Source: Chondrus crispus (Eukaryota > Rhodophyta > Florideophyceae > Gigartinales > Gigartinaceae). Taken from it: a stretch of DNA of 64,000 nt. Shown in pieces: positions 10,623 through 21,988 of the stretch; within the stretch, counting starts at the first letter, position 1, and every line of letters begins with the position of its first letter. A program made the position numbers and the translations under genes. A model generated the notes under the pieces. That model was not told the origin of the DNA. It was given only the letters and a program-made list of their open reading frames with translations, and searched no databases. The DNA lies in assembly GCF_000350225.1 (NCBI RefSeq), contig NW_005179325.1, forward strand, positions 1 through 64,000. The letters run 5' to 3'.

Positions 10623-11828
10623 AAGCACTCTGAAAGAATCTGCAGAAAGAAGAAGAAGAGTTGTGCGACGGAAAAACATTTGTGCCTTTGTGCTTTTGAA
10701 GAAGAAGAAGCGAGTTTTCTCGATTAATTCAGCGATGTTGATTTTCCGAGGTGCAAATACCGACAACCCAATTCAGAAAGTGTGGTTCCGAGAAATTGGT
10801 TCAATTCTGTAGAGGCACAGTGCAGCTACATGGTCCTCGCAAATTCATTCGTTTTCAACACGTGTCGGTTTCTACGAAACGCCACCAATTGGAAAAAATG
10901 CCCTCCCTGCATCGTGCGTGTCCAGGCAGCAAGCTGCTCGCTGTTGGTCGTGGACACTATGACACGCACATCAACGCACGCACGGACCGCATACAGTTCT
11001 CGCGACCGCACACCTACTGTACAGTGGCCAACCGTGTCTCGAAGAAAGATCATACGGTAGGCTGGTTGCTCGCAGTGACGAGTCTTGCAGAACAATTCAA
11101 TAGGCAGACACAGCAGGCAGAGCAACTGCATTCAGATGCCGAGCTCTGGCTTGAGCGCGGCGACCCTTTCGACATCGATAGCTCACAAAAAGGAAGCTTG
11201 TAGAAAACACAGCCATCGTCGCAACAGTCCAGAGGGGTAGCTAGATGTAGCGTCAGTTTGCTTAAATCTTTTCGAATGATTTCTTGTTGCATAATTTCTC
11301 CATCTATTGGCGCAACCAGGGCGACGCAAACAGCTTCATAATTTATCTACTCGAGCGTCGGAATTCCAGTTGCAGCCCCAGCCCTTCGTCTACGCACGGT
11401 GTCCGGTCTTCGAAGGAGAATTCAACTGCGGGCTCGCCGAAATCTTATTCGAACCGAAACTCCTCGTCGGCACCATCGGCGTCTTCTATCTCGATGTGCA
11501 GTCGGTGCCGATGCGGCTCATATCCACCGAGCTGACCTGACTCTGAGAGAACACCAGCCTTCTCAGTTTGGGGAGAACAGCAACACTGCGGCCCTCCCTA
11601 GTCTGCTTTCCAGCCTCGCATGCATCTCGCCATGCATCGGCGGCTCGTAAAGCTGCGTGGTAGCCACCGAAGGACGTTTAGACCTTTCCGTCTTCTCTTC
11701 CCGTCTGCCGCGCAATCACGTCATGGCGCAAAAAAATGCAGTTTGCGCCCATTCATCGAGCGCATTTCTTGTTGTAGGTTGTGTCCATATGATGAAACAA
11801 CTCCAAGCTTCTACCCACAATATTCTCA
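10623..11828. other. no recognised gene between minisatellite and membrane-protein gene
   Basis: The longest ORF is plus 10751-11203 (150 codons from a non-ATG start), overlapped by ORFs on the other strand and with no recognisable domain. The last few hundred bases would form the 3' flank of the minus-strand gene at 11829-13775. I do not support a gene here. Confidence 0.3.
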
Positions 11829-13775
11829 TCACCTATGGTCTTTTGCTTCAGTGTCTGACGTCAAACTTCCCACGTCTATGCAGTAGCTGCTGCCTTCTCC
11901 GTTCCCAGCCGTTCCTCCCTGCCTACTCGAGGCCGCCCGCACTACATCCACATGCTTCGCACTTTCTGCCTTTATCCCCGGACTCAAAGTTCCGAGATGC
12001 AACTCCCCTTCGCTCCAGTCCGGCTTGAATATTCCCACGTCTCGAATTCTCTCATGATGATCAAACCGATACGCCTCTTCTAATCCAAGTAGTTCATTCT
12101 GCGTCCTCGCCAATGTTCTCTGAATGTCGATAGGAACGTTCTTCCGCAAGAAGTATCCGACTATCAGAAGGCAGCCGTACAGCCCCACCACAAGCCCGCA
12201 ACCCAAGTAGAACAAACCGTTCACCGCAGCCGTCGTCTTCACTGATCTGCATTCGGCACTTTCCAAAGGTGCCCTCGCAGCTGGTATCAACAGATTGGAA
12301 CCACCCCAATTGTACTGAGGACTCTTGGGATCTCTAGTGATTGCATACTTACTCCTCGGTCCTAGTTCCACGTCAGGCTTGATGGAACTTAACACTACGT
12401 AGTTGAACAACGACTCCCGCAACGTGCTGTTGCCGACTTTCGTTCTGCTGAACCCTGCTGAGAATGGAGACAGAGACAGAAACGTCATGGTTGCACCGTG
12501 CGACTTCCCAATGCCTATGACGACCCCGCTTTCATTGTGATACTTCGCACAAGCTGTCCATGGATTGCCAAGCATGCAAGTATATTCAATACCTGATTCT
12601 TCCTGTCCCGATATTTCTGTAATTCCTACAAACTTTCCCTGTGAAAGAATGGCCGCACTCGTTCTCTCTATGGGACCCGTTCCAGTCACATTAAATCTCT
12701 CCTCATCAGGCATTAGCACGAACTCGACAGCGTCTCTTGTTGGAAATGCCTCTGGCAGCCGAAGTGCCATATCAGTCGACAGTCCTTGTAGTCCGTCAAT
12801 AGATACAGTGATAGCAAGTTTGGAACTGTGGCCGATGAGCTGTTTCAAAAACTCGAGCAGCTCCTTTTCGTTTCGAATTTTCAACGATCCTCCCTCACTG
12901 CCGAAAATGAGAGTCGCTTTAGTCCGTTGGCTCTTTTCCTCGGCATGGGTAAAAGGTAACCCTGACACCCCAGAAAACCCCTCGGCGGACTTGATTAATG
13001 CCTGCCACAATAAAGAAACGAAAGCCTCATCGACTGGGGGGATCGCGACGTCACCTTCTTTCACGCACAACTCATTCCAGACGAAAGGAAGTGAGCGGAT
13101 CAGAACATAGTCATAATCCTCTTTCTCGACGAAGCCGATCTGCCTCTGCAGCTTCAACTCTCCTTCGCCCCCTTGAACAATTTGCACCTCGTCCGTTCTT
13201 TCGTCGCGATGCTTGAAGCGGACTACGGATTGATCCACGCCAGGACACCGCCCTTCACTTTCTGCGACGCTCAAGAACGTACTGATATTGTTTTCTTCGC
13301 GACTGTCTGGGGCTGGTGGCAGGTTAACAATTTCATTTGTGACACCTCCAAGGCTTATGGCGCTTTCATCACCAGCGTTGTACCTGATCTCGCTGATATC
13401 GATCATCAACCTCGGATGAGTATCCATTGAGTGCAGAGACCCTACAAGGCAGTCCCTCTTGCTTCCCGACAGTCCCTCACTGCTTCCATACTCGACGAGG
13501 AGCGACGCACTCAATAGGATGGCTGTAATGAGCAGAGCGACAACCCTGCTCGCTGTACTGTTACCATCAATCTCCTGGGATGGTCCCAACCTCGTTCCTG
13601 CGGCGGCCGTAAGTCGGACCCGCTTTGCATTCATGGCTCGCTGGCCATTGTACTTTGCCCATACGAGGCGTAGCCTTCCTGCGATGAGGACGTCGACCAC
13701 GAGAGCGAGGAAGGCAAAGCGCAGAATATTCCACGTAGGGACATCAATCGGAAAGACGGTGAAGTTTCCTAGCAT
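11829..13775 (-). CDS. large membrane protein with lumenal/extracellular domain, unknown family
   Basis: An uninterrupted ORF of 648 codons from ATG (13775) to TGA, far longer than chance and the best host-gene candidate here. Two hydrophobic segments lie near the N-terminus (about residues 15-40 and 78-97) and one near the C-terminus (about 543-566), leaving a domain of about 440 residues between them. That middle part has several N-glycosylation sequons (NIS, NVT, NES, NST), which suggests it faces the ER lumen or outside. The last 80 residues are hydrophilic, with an acidic, Ser/Thr-rich tail that is probably cytosolic. I do not recognise the family and propose no function. No intron is needed. 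A CT-poor, AT-rich upstream stretch lies at 13776-13950, and two strong hairpins lie 430-660 bp upstream. Confidence 0.75.
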   Translation of the reverse strand: MLGNFTVFPIDVPTWNILRFAFLALVVDVLIAGRLRLVWAKYNGQRAMNAKRVRLTAAAGTRLGPSQEIDGNSTASRVVALLITAILLSASLLVEYGSSEGLSGSKRDCLVGSLHSMDTHPRLMIDISEIRYNAGDESAISLGGVTNEIVNLPPAPDSREENNISTFLSVAESEGRCPGVDQSVVRFKHRDERTDEVQIVQGGEGELKLQRQIGFVEKEDYDYVLIRSLPFVWNELCVKEGDVAIPPVDEAFVSLLWQALIKSAEGFSGVSGLPFTHAEEKSQRTKATLIFGSEGGSLKIRNEKELLEFLKQLIGHSSKLAITVSIDGLQGLSTDMALRLPEAFPTRDAVEFVLMPDEERFNVTGTGPIERTSAAILSQGKFVGITEISGQEESGIEYTCMLGNPWTACAKYHNESGVVIGIGKSHGATMTFLSLSPFSAGFSRTKVGNSTLRESLFNYVVLSSIKPDVELGPRSKYAITRDPKSPQYNWGGSNLLIPAARAPLESAECRSVKTTAAVNGLFYLGCGLVVGLYGCLLIVGYFLRKNVPIDIQRTLARTQNELLGLEEAYRFDHHERIRDVGIFKPDWSEGELHLGTLSPGIKAESAKHVDVVRAASSRQGGTAGNGEGSSYCIDVGSLTSDTEAKDHR

Positions 13776-14204
13776 TTTTTTGCGACGGGAAGTGCGAAAG
13801 GAGGAAGGGGTCGGAAGGCACGACGTAGCAGGTGTGCAGACAGGGAGAAAAATCTACGGGTTGATGTGTTCCGCGTTCCGCGTTCATTATTAAGCGCAGC
13901 GAAGTCGCAAAAGAGTAGTGGGGCAGGCACGTGCCATATCATAGAGAGTTTGAAGAAGATGTCAGGTAAAAACGTACTTGTACAGTAGGGGGCGCCGCAA
14001 AAAAGAGGTGAGAGGACTTAGGTGACCTGGGATACAGTAGCCAACGGGAGGCGACGGCACAAATTTTGACTAGAACAGAAGCGGCAATATGCAAAAGGAG
14101 CAGTTAAAGTGGGATACGTATGACGGCAGAGGAGGAGGCGCTATGAGCCTTACCGCGCATCACGTGTTGTCGCTGGGGGCTTCCGTGCCACATGGGGTTG
14201 ATGT
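13776..14204. promoter_or_regulatory. upstream region of the membrane-protein gene
   Basis: No ORF. It includes a short direct repeat (TTCCGCG twice, about 13870-13882). The core promoter presumably lies here on the minus strand, but no TATA box or defined element is clear. Confidence 0.25.
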
Positions 14205-14264
14205 CGACCCTCTCACGACGCTGGTGGTCATGTCAACATGACCACCGGCGTCGTGAGAGGGTCG
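14205..14264. repeat. 29-bp near-perfect hairpin with 2-base loop
   Basis: The arm at 14205-14233 (starting CGACCCTCTCACGACG) is complementary to 14236-14264 with one mismatch in 29, separated only by CA. Shorter matches outside (TGCCA at about 14187 with TGGCA at about 14273; GTGTTGTCGC at about 14164 with GCGACACTAC at about 14285) suggest a longer fold-back or the core of a small inverted-repeat element. Confidence 0.85.
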
Positions 14265-14377
14265 AACGGAATGGCACAGATTACGCGACACTACTGTGGG
14301 ATATTTTTAAGGAAAATTGCATTTTTACTGTAGAGGGAGATTTTATACTGTAGTCCGAGATTTTATTTGAATTTTAG

Positions 14378-14431
14378 AGAAGCGCACGCGTACGGCCCGG
14401 TGGAATCCGGGCCGGACGCGTGGACGCTTCT
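14378..14431. repeat. second strong GC-rich hairpin
   Basis: 14378-14400 pairs with 14407-14431 across a 6-base loop (TGGAAT), with small bulges. Both arms contain CACGCGT and CGGCCCGG complements. It lies 114 bp from the previous hairpin and is followed by an A-rich stretch. It could be a transcript-end structure, a small-RNA precursor or a remnant of an inverted-repeat element. Confidence 0.8.
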
Positions 14432-14764
14432 GGAAAGAATTTCGTAGAAATAAAAGAGAGAGGGTGACGGGCGCTGCGGGGAGAAAGGGGGGGAGAAGAC
14501 ACTCGGCCGACCCTCACCACGGAACGGGAGGCTCCCCAAACCGCCTCCCCCATTTCACCGACAACAACTACTACAGGGTACAGTAAACTTTACGTCGTCC
14601 GATGGTTGAAGCCCCATGTATCAATAATGCCGAAGTAGGCGCATGTTTTTGACGGGCAGATACCTCCTTGGCACCAGACAACAAGTTTCGGCAATTACTT
14701 CTCTTGCATGCAATATGTGCTTCAAACCCGTAGAAACCTTCCCGTCCTTCCTCCCCTCTATGAG
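14432..14764. other. no recognised feature
   Basis: Non-coding, with purine runs near 14450-14500; nothing supported. Confidence 0.25.
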
Positions 14765-14769
14765 AATCT

Positions 14770-14872
14770 CGTTTGAGGCTTGTTTGAGGCCTGTTTGAGG
14801 CCTACTTGACCTGCTTGTTGCCTGTTTGACCTGTTTGAGGCCTGTCTGAGGCCTGTCTGAGGCCTGCTATCG
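14770..14872 (+). repeat. tandem repeat, about 11-12 bp unit
   Basis: About nine imperfect units of the type CCTGTTTGAGG, drifting to CCTGTCTGAGG at the right end. Confidence 0.8.
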
Positions 14873-15358
14873 GTAGGGTTTGCACCCCGCAAATGGACGA
14901 TACTGCGCTGAGTTTTTGAGGGCAGTTCCTAACTCGCAGTCCATCACAAGAGATCTTGGCTTCCAGCAGTGCGTATCTCCCAGGCCTTTAAATTGAATTT
15001 TTCAAGAAAAGCGCTGTAAATGGTAGTACTGCACAGAGCGGAAAATGCCCTTGCAGGACGTCTACGTTTCACACCAGAGAATCTGGTACTGACCATTCTC
15101 GCGTCTATCTATACCTTCGTTCACTCGCCCCTTCCTTCAAGTCATGCGGACCACCTCCCACTCCGGTCTCCAACGCCGCCGGGTTTCCTCCCCCCTCCAA
15201 GCCCTTTTCCTTCCACCCCACCATCCCCCGCTTCTCCCCCGAACGCTGATACTCCATTCATCTTCTTCTTTGCCACGCTCCTTGTCCGTCCTCTTCTTCT
15301 TCCCGAACCCCTACACCACCCGCCATCCGCCACCGCCACTCCCAGACCATATTTCGTT

Positions 15359-15667
15359 ATGGGAAGAGGGCAAGTTCTGAGAAAAAGTATTAGTGCGGGA
15401 ACGCCGCGAAAAGTAAGGAACAACTACAGCACAGCTTTTTTAGCAGCTATTGCAGCTTTGGTACTGGAAGACGATACGCTGAACGCTGTGGCAGCTAGGT
15501 TGCACTTGGATCGAGTTGCGAGTTCGCCACTACGCGGTCATCGCCGGGTTAACATTGTGCGAAACAGAACCAACATTTCTTTCGAAGAAAGTAATGCCAT
15601 CTACATTGATAAAGAATTCGATGGCCAGTGCAGTTGCAGTGGTGATAGTTTGCACATCTTGCCATGA
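15359..15667 (+). pseudogene. possible N-terminal HTH region of a pogo-like transposase or DNA-binding protein
   Basis: From ATG 15359 the frame reads MGRGQVLRKS..., then a basic stretch, then an Ala/Leu-rich segment (YSTAFLAAIAALVLEDDTLN) followed by AVAARLHLDR. This looks like the psq/CENP-B type helix-turn-helix that begins pogo-family transposases. About 20 residues on, NIVRNRTNISFEES resembles the link that often follows it. The frame then stops and nothing recognisable follows, so this would be a fragment. The Pro-rich sequence upstream in the same frame (15020-15358) looks like translated non-coding DNA. Family assignment is by impression of the pattern only. Confidence 0.35.
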
Positions 15668-15849
15668 CCTTGCCACTCCCGCTTCATATGCTGTCGTGGA
15701 GTTGCTTCTTGAGAAACTACTCCCGATTGGACGTGAAAAGCGTTGTACGTTTTCTTGTTTTTGCTCTGCTCACGACGCTTCCTGTGGCCATTCAGAGAGT
15801 TCCACTTGCCCCTTCTTCTTCTTGTTCATTGTTGTGCAACCAGAATAAT

Positions 15850-17880
15850 AACCAGTAGTTCACCTGCACTTGTTGAGACTCTAAGCTATTTACAGTCAGG
15901 AGATAAAGTTTAATGTCAAAGATTAACATCGAACTGTCCAATGAATAAGGTAAAAGTTAAGTGTGCTGTGATAGGGAGATTCGGGAAAGAATCATCCCGG
16001 ACTAACGGGTCTGAGTGCAACAAAGCTGCGGACTTCCGTATCTATGCAGACAGCAGCTCTATGCTTCCTGGTGCAACTCGCAGCGGAAGATAAGATGGAA
16101 GTAAGACGATCTGTTGAGAACCGGGGCATACACTAGCAGGCAACTGGCTTGCTGGTGTATTTCTGGTACAATACACAATTGTGCTGTATGACGATGAGAC
16201 ACCGAAGCAAGCTTTTATATCCCGCGTCGTATTTTTGTTCTCCTGTTTCCCTCTACACTGTAGCTAGTAGCTACTAGCTACTTGTAGCTAGGATTATACG
16301 AATGTTTATTTCAAATAATTTCGTCTCACATGACCTTCACAGTATTCAGATTATGTGGTGGGATACATAGGACGGGTAACAAGCGCGGCCATGCAGCTGG
16401 AAAGATTTCTTAAAGAGGGGAACGATTATTGTTGTTTTCAAAGTGCTGTGCAGTCCTTTCCTGTGGTAGAATAAGCAAAAATGACATGCTGCCTTCCTCG
16501 TGGTAATACTGTACAAGTTGTACAACTTCACGAACGTGGGGCTGTCCCTCTTACTGAGAACCAGTGCTAGAATATGTAGAGCTCGCACAATGCGTAACTC
16601 CGCTGCCTTACTCTCCAGTAACGAACCAAGAGGACGTGCGAATTCATCTTGACGATTTCACAATGCAGTGTGACTGAGCATTCCTACCTTCGGTCCTGCA
16701 ACAAAGCTTGTTTGTCTAAAATCCTCATACTAATGATGGAAAGAAAGCTTGCAGGTACCTGAAGGTACCGTACAGTGCATGAAAATAAATGGGGGCGGTT
16801 GACGGCTCGCGACGAAGCAGGCATGAACAAATTGATGTAGATGTCCTCACACCTGCAATTGCGTCGAGAAATATTTTCTGTGGAGAAATTGGTCCTCAGA
16901 GCCATCGCGATGGACCTCGTGTCCATGGTTCTCGCTCCACTAATTGTACACTATGCGTGTTGTGTGCACTCGTAATGTATAATCTGATTCTAGTTTGTCT
17001 TACTGTCATGGTCCCCGCCAATGTGGCCACTGTGTTGACTGTTCTACGATTTTAGGTGGGTTTTACGTGGAACTGTAGTCTATATAATGCATAGTTGAAG
17101 TTGCGAACAAATAAAGTTGAAGGTAAGATCGTAAGAACTTCGCCTCTGAGTGCTTAACTGCCAAGTCAGTCCGTCGCTCACAACATCACTGCGAGGTGAA
17201 CAGAGCAAGAAGAGACACCTATTAACTGTAAATACCGTTCCATATCCGAGAACTGAACTGGCGCCATTACTCGGAGGAAAAGAAGCGAGCCGAAGCGATC
17301 ACACTTTGAAAGTTGATCTCAGCGGAGAATCTAATTCATGTTACCCATCCAACCACATAGATTTAAAAATTACGACGATCGCCTTTCGTGAGTTGTTCGA
17401 CAACGCTGAAGTCAGACTGGTTTGGGCGGCTCCAAGAGGTTGTGAGGACAATGGTGATTCGCGACACGCCTTATATTCTCGTGTCAACGTGGATTGGCAT
17501 GCGATTATTGTTTCTTGACTGGATCCTCGCTGCCGGCCGTGAGTGCAACCCGCGACTGACATAAGGAACTTTTGTGGAGCTACTCGTATTTGTCATGTAA
17601 CGTGAATGGCGTGCCGTAGAAATTTTGTTCGCACGTCGTGGGACGCTGCCTGATTTTATCTTTTACTGTACATGTCGCAATCTCGAGTACTGTAGCCGTA
17701 CGTACTTCAAGAGACAGGATGCAACGGGTACAGTGAGAAAATTTCCACGGATTTGTTGTGGTCTCGATAAACTCGTCGAATCATCGGGGGGAAAACAAAT
17801 CGCTTAAACGGATTCCTCACCAAGGACAATTTCGACAGTGCTGTCATGCACTTATTTGTCATTAGAATTGCATCTAACTG
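15850..17880. other. no recognised gene
   Basis: Many short overlapping ORFs, the longest plus 17150-17518 (122 codons), with no domain I know. 16255-16300 is a run of TAGCTA/TAGTAGCTA palindromic words. No repeat family was noticed. Confidence 0.3.
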
Positions 17881-18288
17881 TGTATGTCAATCAGGTCCCG
17901 AGACAAACAAAGAGAGTTAGAGAAAGATGAAGTTTACTCGGGCTACCAGACCGCGCTCACCCTTGTAGATCCCGGCTAACGCCGAGACCACGTAGTGGTC
18001 ATTAGTTTCGTCCGACACCGCCCTCCTTCGTCACACCCATTGGGCCCTGCCGCTTCTGTGGCGGCAGGGGCCGCCAGCGCCGGAGCCTCGGCCGCACGCC
18101 GAGGGGCGAGCAAAGTAGAGAACGACTCTTAGACTTTGCTATATTCCGACAACCCGGGAGGGCGCGAGGTCACAGGGCGGCCGTCGCCGCCGACTTAATA
18201 GAGCACCGGGGTGCCAACCGTAGTTCAGTATCCTTAGTATCCTTCCCTTATCATACCTCAACCATCGCCACATCGACAGTGTAACAAA
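17881..18288. repeat. candidate solo LTR, unknown family
   Basis: A GC-rich island of 408 bp in AT-richer flanks begins TGTATGTC and ends AGTGTAACA (TG...CA). The flanks read AACTG on the left and AACAG on the right, a 4-of-5 match that could be a decayed target duplication. An internal hairpin (CCTGCCGCTTCTGTGGCGGCAGG) lies near 18047. There is no second copy in the window to confirm it. Confidence 0.4.
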
Positions 18289-20288
18289 CAGTTATTTAAA
18301 CAATTCTTGTATGCACCCTACTCTGGATACATTTTGACTTGCGAGAAGTAGGAAAATATCGTGTAGGTGCATTGAGAAAAGATGGATTATGTTCGTTCAT
18401 CTATTCTCCTTACAAAGGGCCGTTCGGTCGCATCCTCCGCCTGGCAAAAGGCAACGTTCGGAACTAACAGCTTGTCTACTTCCCCCTGTACGCACTGAAA
18501 TTTTCGATCCGCTCCTTACCTAGAAATCTGTTCATAGCCGTTTCTCCGCCATGCCAATCGAGCAAGTGTCTAAAAATGTCCATAGTGTGAGTAAACGACA
18601 GCAGGATGTTCATAGGATTGCTCACTGGTTGAAGAAGAATTTCGGTTTCGCGGTTGCCTTGCAGGATCATTTCACTTTGAATGCATAAAAAAGCAATTAG
18701 GTTTCTCTGAGCACAATCCCTAAGATTTCTATTACTGGGATAGTGTACTGTATGTATCTATATATTTCATTTCTGTGGTTCAAATTCACCTCTAGCATGT
18801 GGTTGATCTTGTGTAACCGTTCCCGACCTAATTACCAATGTCTCCTTAATTGCCAATGTAAATTTTCGTGAAAATTTCGGTGTAGTACCTCCTACGGACG
18901 CTTTCGCGGTAAAGTTAGTTTACGAAGTGCATGTATATCGAAAAGCAAACACGAATGCCTTGTGGTTTGGGCGCCAAAACATTCCCAAGAGCCTCAACTT
19001 TCATCACATCGACTATAAAATGCCACTACACACCCAGAAAGCCCTTGAAAACAACCGACGGGCTCACAGCGTCCCATACAGGTTCCATCGTCGCAACGAT
19101 GGAATCACCTGATATCCCCAAACGCCAACACGCAGTCTTCCGGCATGTATTCTGCTCCATTCCTCTCAAGACAGTGCTGCTGACCGTCGTCAATTGGCTT
19201 CTCTCGCACCGGTCAGGCGTTTGCAGGAGGAATGTCTAGCACAGAGTAGAGGTGAGAGACGCTTGAGGACTCGTCTCCGATTTGAAAAGGGAGCAGCACC
19301 TCAATGAGATACTGTAGACATGCTCATGTACTGCTTTGGTTGAGAATGCAGGGCCACGGCGCGTAGTGTTATGATAACCAGTAATTTGGCAATTATGCAC
19401 TACAGTACTCTTAAAATGACTGCGTTTTTGAAGGTTGTTGAATGGAAGCGTGTCTTGCCGCTGATGGTTGAGCTGGAAAGCGATGGCCTAAACTACGCGA
19501 GTTGCGGTGTTTAGATGGTAGATGGCTTTTGAATGGCTTCGAATGAGCAAGTTCGGCAGTTTTTTCAATTAAAAAGGTCGATTCAGTGCTGAGGAAACGG
19601 ACATTTTGGCAATAAGGTCGGGAACGGTTACGTACAGTTCAAGAGTACAGTGTGTCATTTGAAAAATCACGTTCAGTATTGTATCCGCGTAAATATGTGG
19701 AGAGCGAACACTTCCCAAAGAGAGGCAAACGTTGGGCGGAGGTACCCTTACTGTAAAAGTATAAGAAAGCAATTCGCAAGGCAAAGCATCGCTTCGATAG
19801 CCCCTGGCTTGGCTACAGTACATGGTCCTCCCCGATTGATCCCGCATATGGACGATCTCTTAGATTGAATAACGCCGCCAAAGGAGTAACTTTAAGGGCA
19901 TCCAATCCAGTGCCCAAGACCACGTGGAAAACAAGTGACCCGTCGAAAAAGCGTCGCTCTGATTGGACACTTCTCTATATTCCAGTGCCCTCATCTCATT
20001 TCAGACCAAAGTTTCTCTGCAATAGCACCGTGCTAATCGAGAGAGCCGGGGATTTGATGCCTATTCGCAGCAGGCGATCGTCCGTCGATAACTGCACATG
20101 CAGAAACGTCTCTTCAATAGTGTCCCAGAAAACTAGCTTCCCTCCCAGTAACAACACCAAAAAAGCAGGTGATGCTGAGTCCAGGGTGCGCACCCAACGA
20201 GTGACATGTTCTGACCTCTTTGGCCCTTTTGCTCGACGGCTAACTTTACATGTGCGCAGTGCCCTGTGTGTCGGACACAAAATGGGCG
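18289..20288. other. no recognised gene up to the gap
   Basis: Short ORFs only. The plus ORF at 19865-20288 (more than 140 codons into the gap) and the minus-strand ORF opposite it have no family I recognise; part may belong to the Ty3/gypsy remnant right of the gap. Confidence 0.3.
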
Positions 20289-20388
20289 NNNNNNNNNNNN
20301 NNNNNNNNNNNNNNNNNNNNNNNNNNNNNNNNNNNNNNNNNNNNNNNNNNNNNNNNNNNNNNNNNNNNNNNNNNNNNNNNNNNNNNNN
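20289..20388. other. assembly gap (100 N)
   Basis: Exactly 100 undetermined bases, the usual placeholder for a gap of unknown size. ORFs crossing it are artefacts. Confidence 0.99.
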
Positions 20389-20404
20389 GTGTGTTTTGAA
20401 TCCA

Positions 20405-20998
20405 CTTATTGTCCCCGGGACCCTTTGAGTTTTCCTCCGCCTTTCTGATGACAAGCTCCGTGGCCACGTGCTCGAAATGCTCCGTAAGCACTCCAGTCTG
20501 TGGAGCGGTGCGCTCGGAACGATCCAAGCCACAGAGCACCGCATTCCCCTCGAACCGGGAACGAAACCAATTCGTTCTATGCCCTATCGAAAGGGCCCGG
20601 CCATGCGCGAAATGGTCGCGAAGGAGGTCAACAAGATGTTGAACGCAGGGGTTATCGAGCCCGCGAGCACCGAGTGGGCGTCCCCAGTGGTGCTCGTACC
20701 GAAGAAAGACGGCTCTCTTCGGTTCTGCGTGGACTACCGGCGTCTCAACGCGAAGACTGCAGCGGATTCGTATCCGGTGCCGCGTATGGACGACTGCATC
20801 GACTCGTTAGGAGATGCAGCCGTCTTTACGACGCTGGACTGCAATTCCGGTTATTGGCAGATCCCGGTCGCTCCGGAAGACCGGGATAAGACTACTTTCA
20901 CGACACATATGGGTACGTACCGCCATTTGCGCATGCCGTTTGGATTGAAAGGGGCACCGGCCACCTTCCAACGTGCCCTCGATATCATACTCTCCGGA
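20405..20998 (+). mobile_element. Ty3/gypsy remnant: N-terminal part of reverse transcriptase
   Basis: The plus frame shows the conserved front half of a Ty3/gypsy RT (AGVIEPASTEWASPVVLVPK, RFCVDYRRLN, SYPVPRMDDCIDSLGD, LDCNSGYWQ, MPFGLKGAPATFQRA). It is close to the RT of element L1, so it belongs to a related chromovirus. It starts near the assembly gap and stops abruptly at about 20998 next to a CACACA run; no LTR is seen. This is an old fragment. Confidence 0.85.
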
Positions 20999-21949
20999 GT
21001 CACACACACACTGTGTCCCGCCCATTTCCAACTTACAGTGCACTTCATCAAAGCGCCACACTGTTAGTCCCCTCCTGCCCCCTCCTGTTGCGCTGCTGCG
21101 CTCTATGTTTCTCGGAGATCCGACTGCTCATTCACGACCCGCACTTCTTGCCGAGACACATCACGCGATCAACTGCAAAGGAGGGGTCGCTTTACAAGGC
21201 TTAGTTGAGAAAGGCTGGGAGCGGTACGTATCGATTTTCAGCATGTGAAAGTGTTTACACGTGTGTACGTGTACGACGTATTCGGGTAAACGCCGCAAGC
21301 GCGTCCCCATCGCGAACACGAATGCCCTTCCCTCGTACGCCCTTCACATGTGTTAACGCTTGGAACCTCTCCCCACACTGCCCGCCCCCACCCCGACCCT
21401 ACCTTTCGTCAACCCCCCCTCACCAGCCGCTTCCTCTCCATCCTGCGTACACACTCACTCCACTTCAGTGCTGTGCGTCAGCACCCCTGCATCTGCATAT
21501 CACCGTCCGGCGCTCTTTCCTCCATCCCTGAGTCATTCAAGCATAGCTTTGTACTACTGTCCATAAGCTCTTTCAGGCCGCCGCCGCCACCACCCACCAC
21601 TACAACCAGTGCGGACACCTACCGAGCGCGTCTCCTATTTGATTCTGTCAAACGATTTTGAAGTATGATTCTTGAAACGTGGAAGAGGACCATGTCCAAC
21701 TCTTAGATGTCTTAGTCCTTGGTCCTTGATCCTTCCCCCCCCCCCCCCCCCGCCCGCCCGCCCAGCAGTAGCAGTGTCGCGTGCGACCGTCTTGAAGAAG
21801 AATGCAAAAAAATGTCTCCTCTTACAGCCGGTGCTCGACATACGGAGTGTTAAGAGGAGAGTGTCGATTCGGAGTCGCACTTCCTGTGATTCAAACACCA
21901 GAGTGGTGTGGCCCTACAATATCATATTTGCGGTCGTCGTTGACACTCT
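20999..21949. other. no recognised gene; C-rich runs
   Basis: CT-rich plus strand with overlapping Pro-rich ORFs that are probably not genes. A run of 17 C (21735-21751) is followed by (GCCC)3. Confidence 0.35.
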
Positions 21950-21950
21950 C

Positions 21951-21988
21951 TAGAGTCTATTGGACAATTGCCCTCATATGAGAACAAT
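21951..21988. mobile_element. single terminus of a CTAG-type element
   Basis: CTAG (21951-21954) is followed by AGTCTATTGGACAATTG and a CCTCATATGAG palindrome, matching the terminus of the 8111-8360 element. No partner end was found, so this is a truncated or rearranged copy. Confidence 0.5.

Noticed and set aside
10303-10766. ORFs of 80-164 codons over the purine minisatellite
   Set aside because: Their sequence is the translated 12-bp repeat on both strands.
15020-15358. Pro-rich N-terminal extension of the 15.0-15.67 kb ORF
   Set aside because: Looks like translated CT-rich non-coding DNA; the plausible start is the ATG at 15359.
19865-20544. ORFs spanning the N run
   Set aside because: The gap length is a placeholder, so frames across it have no meaning.
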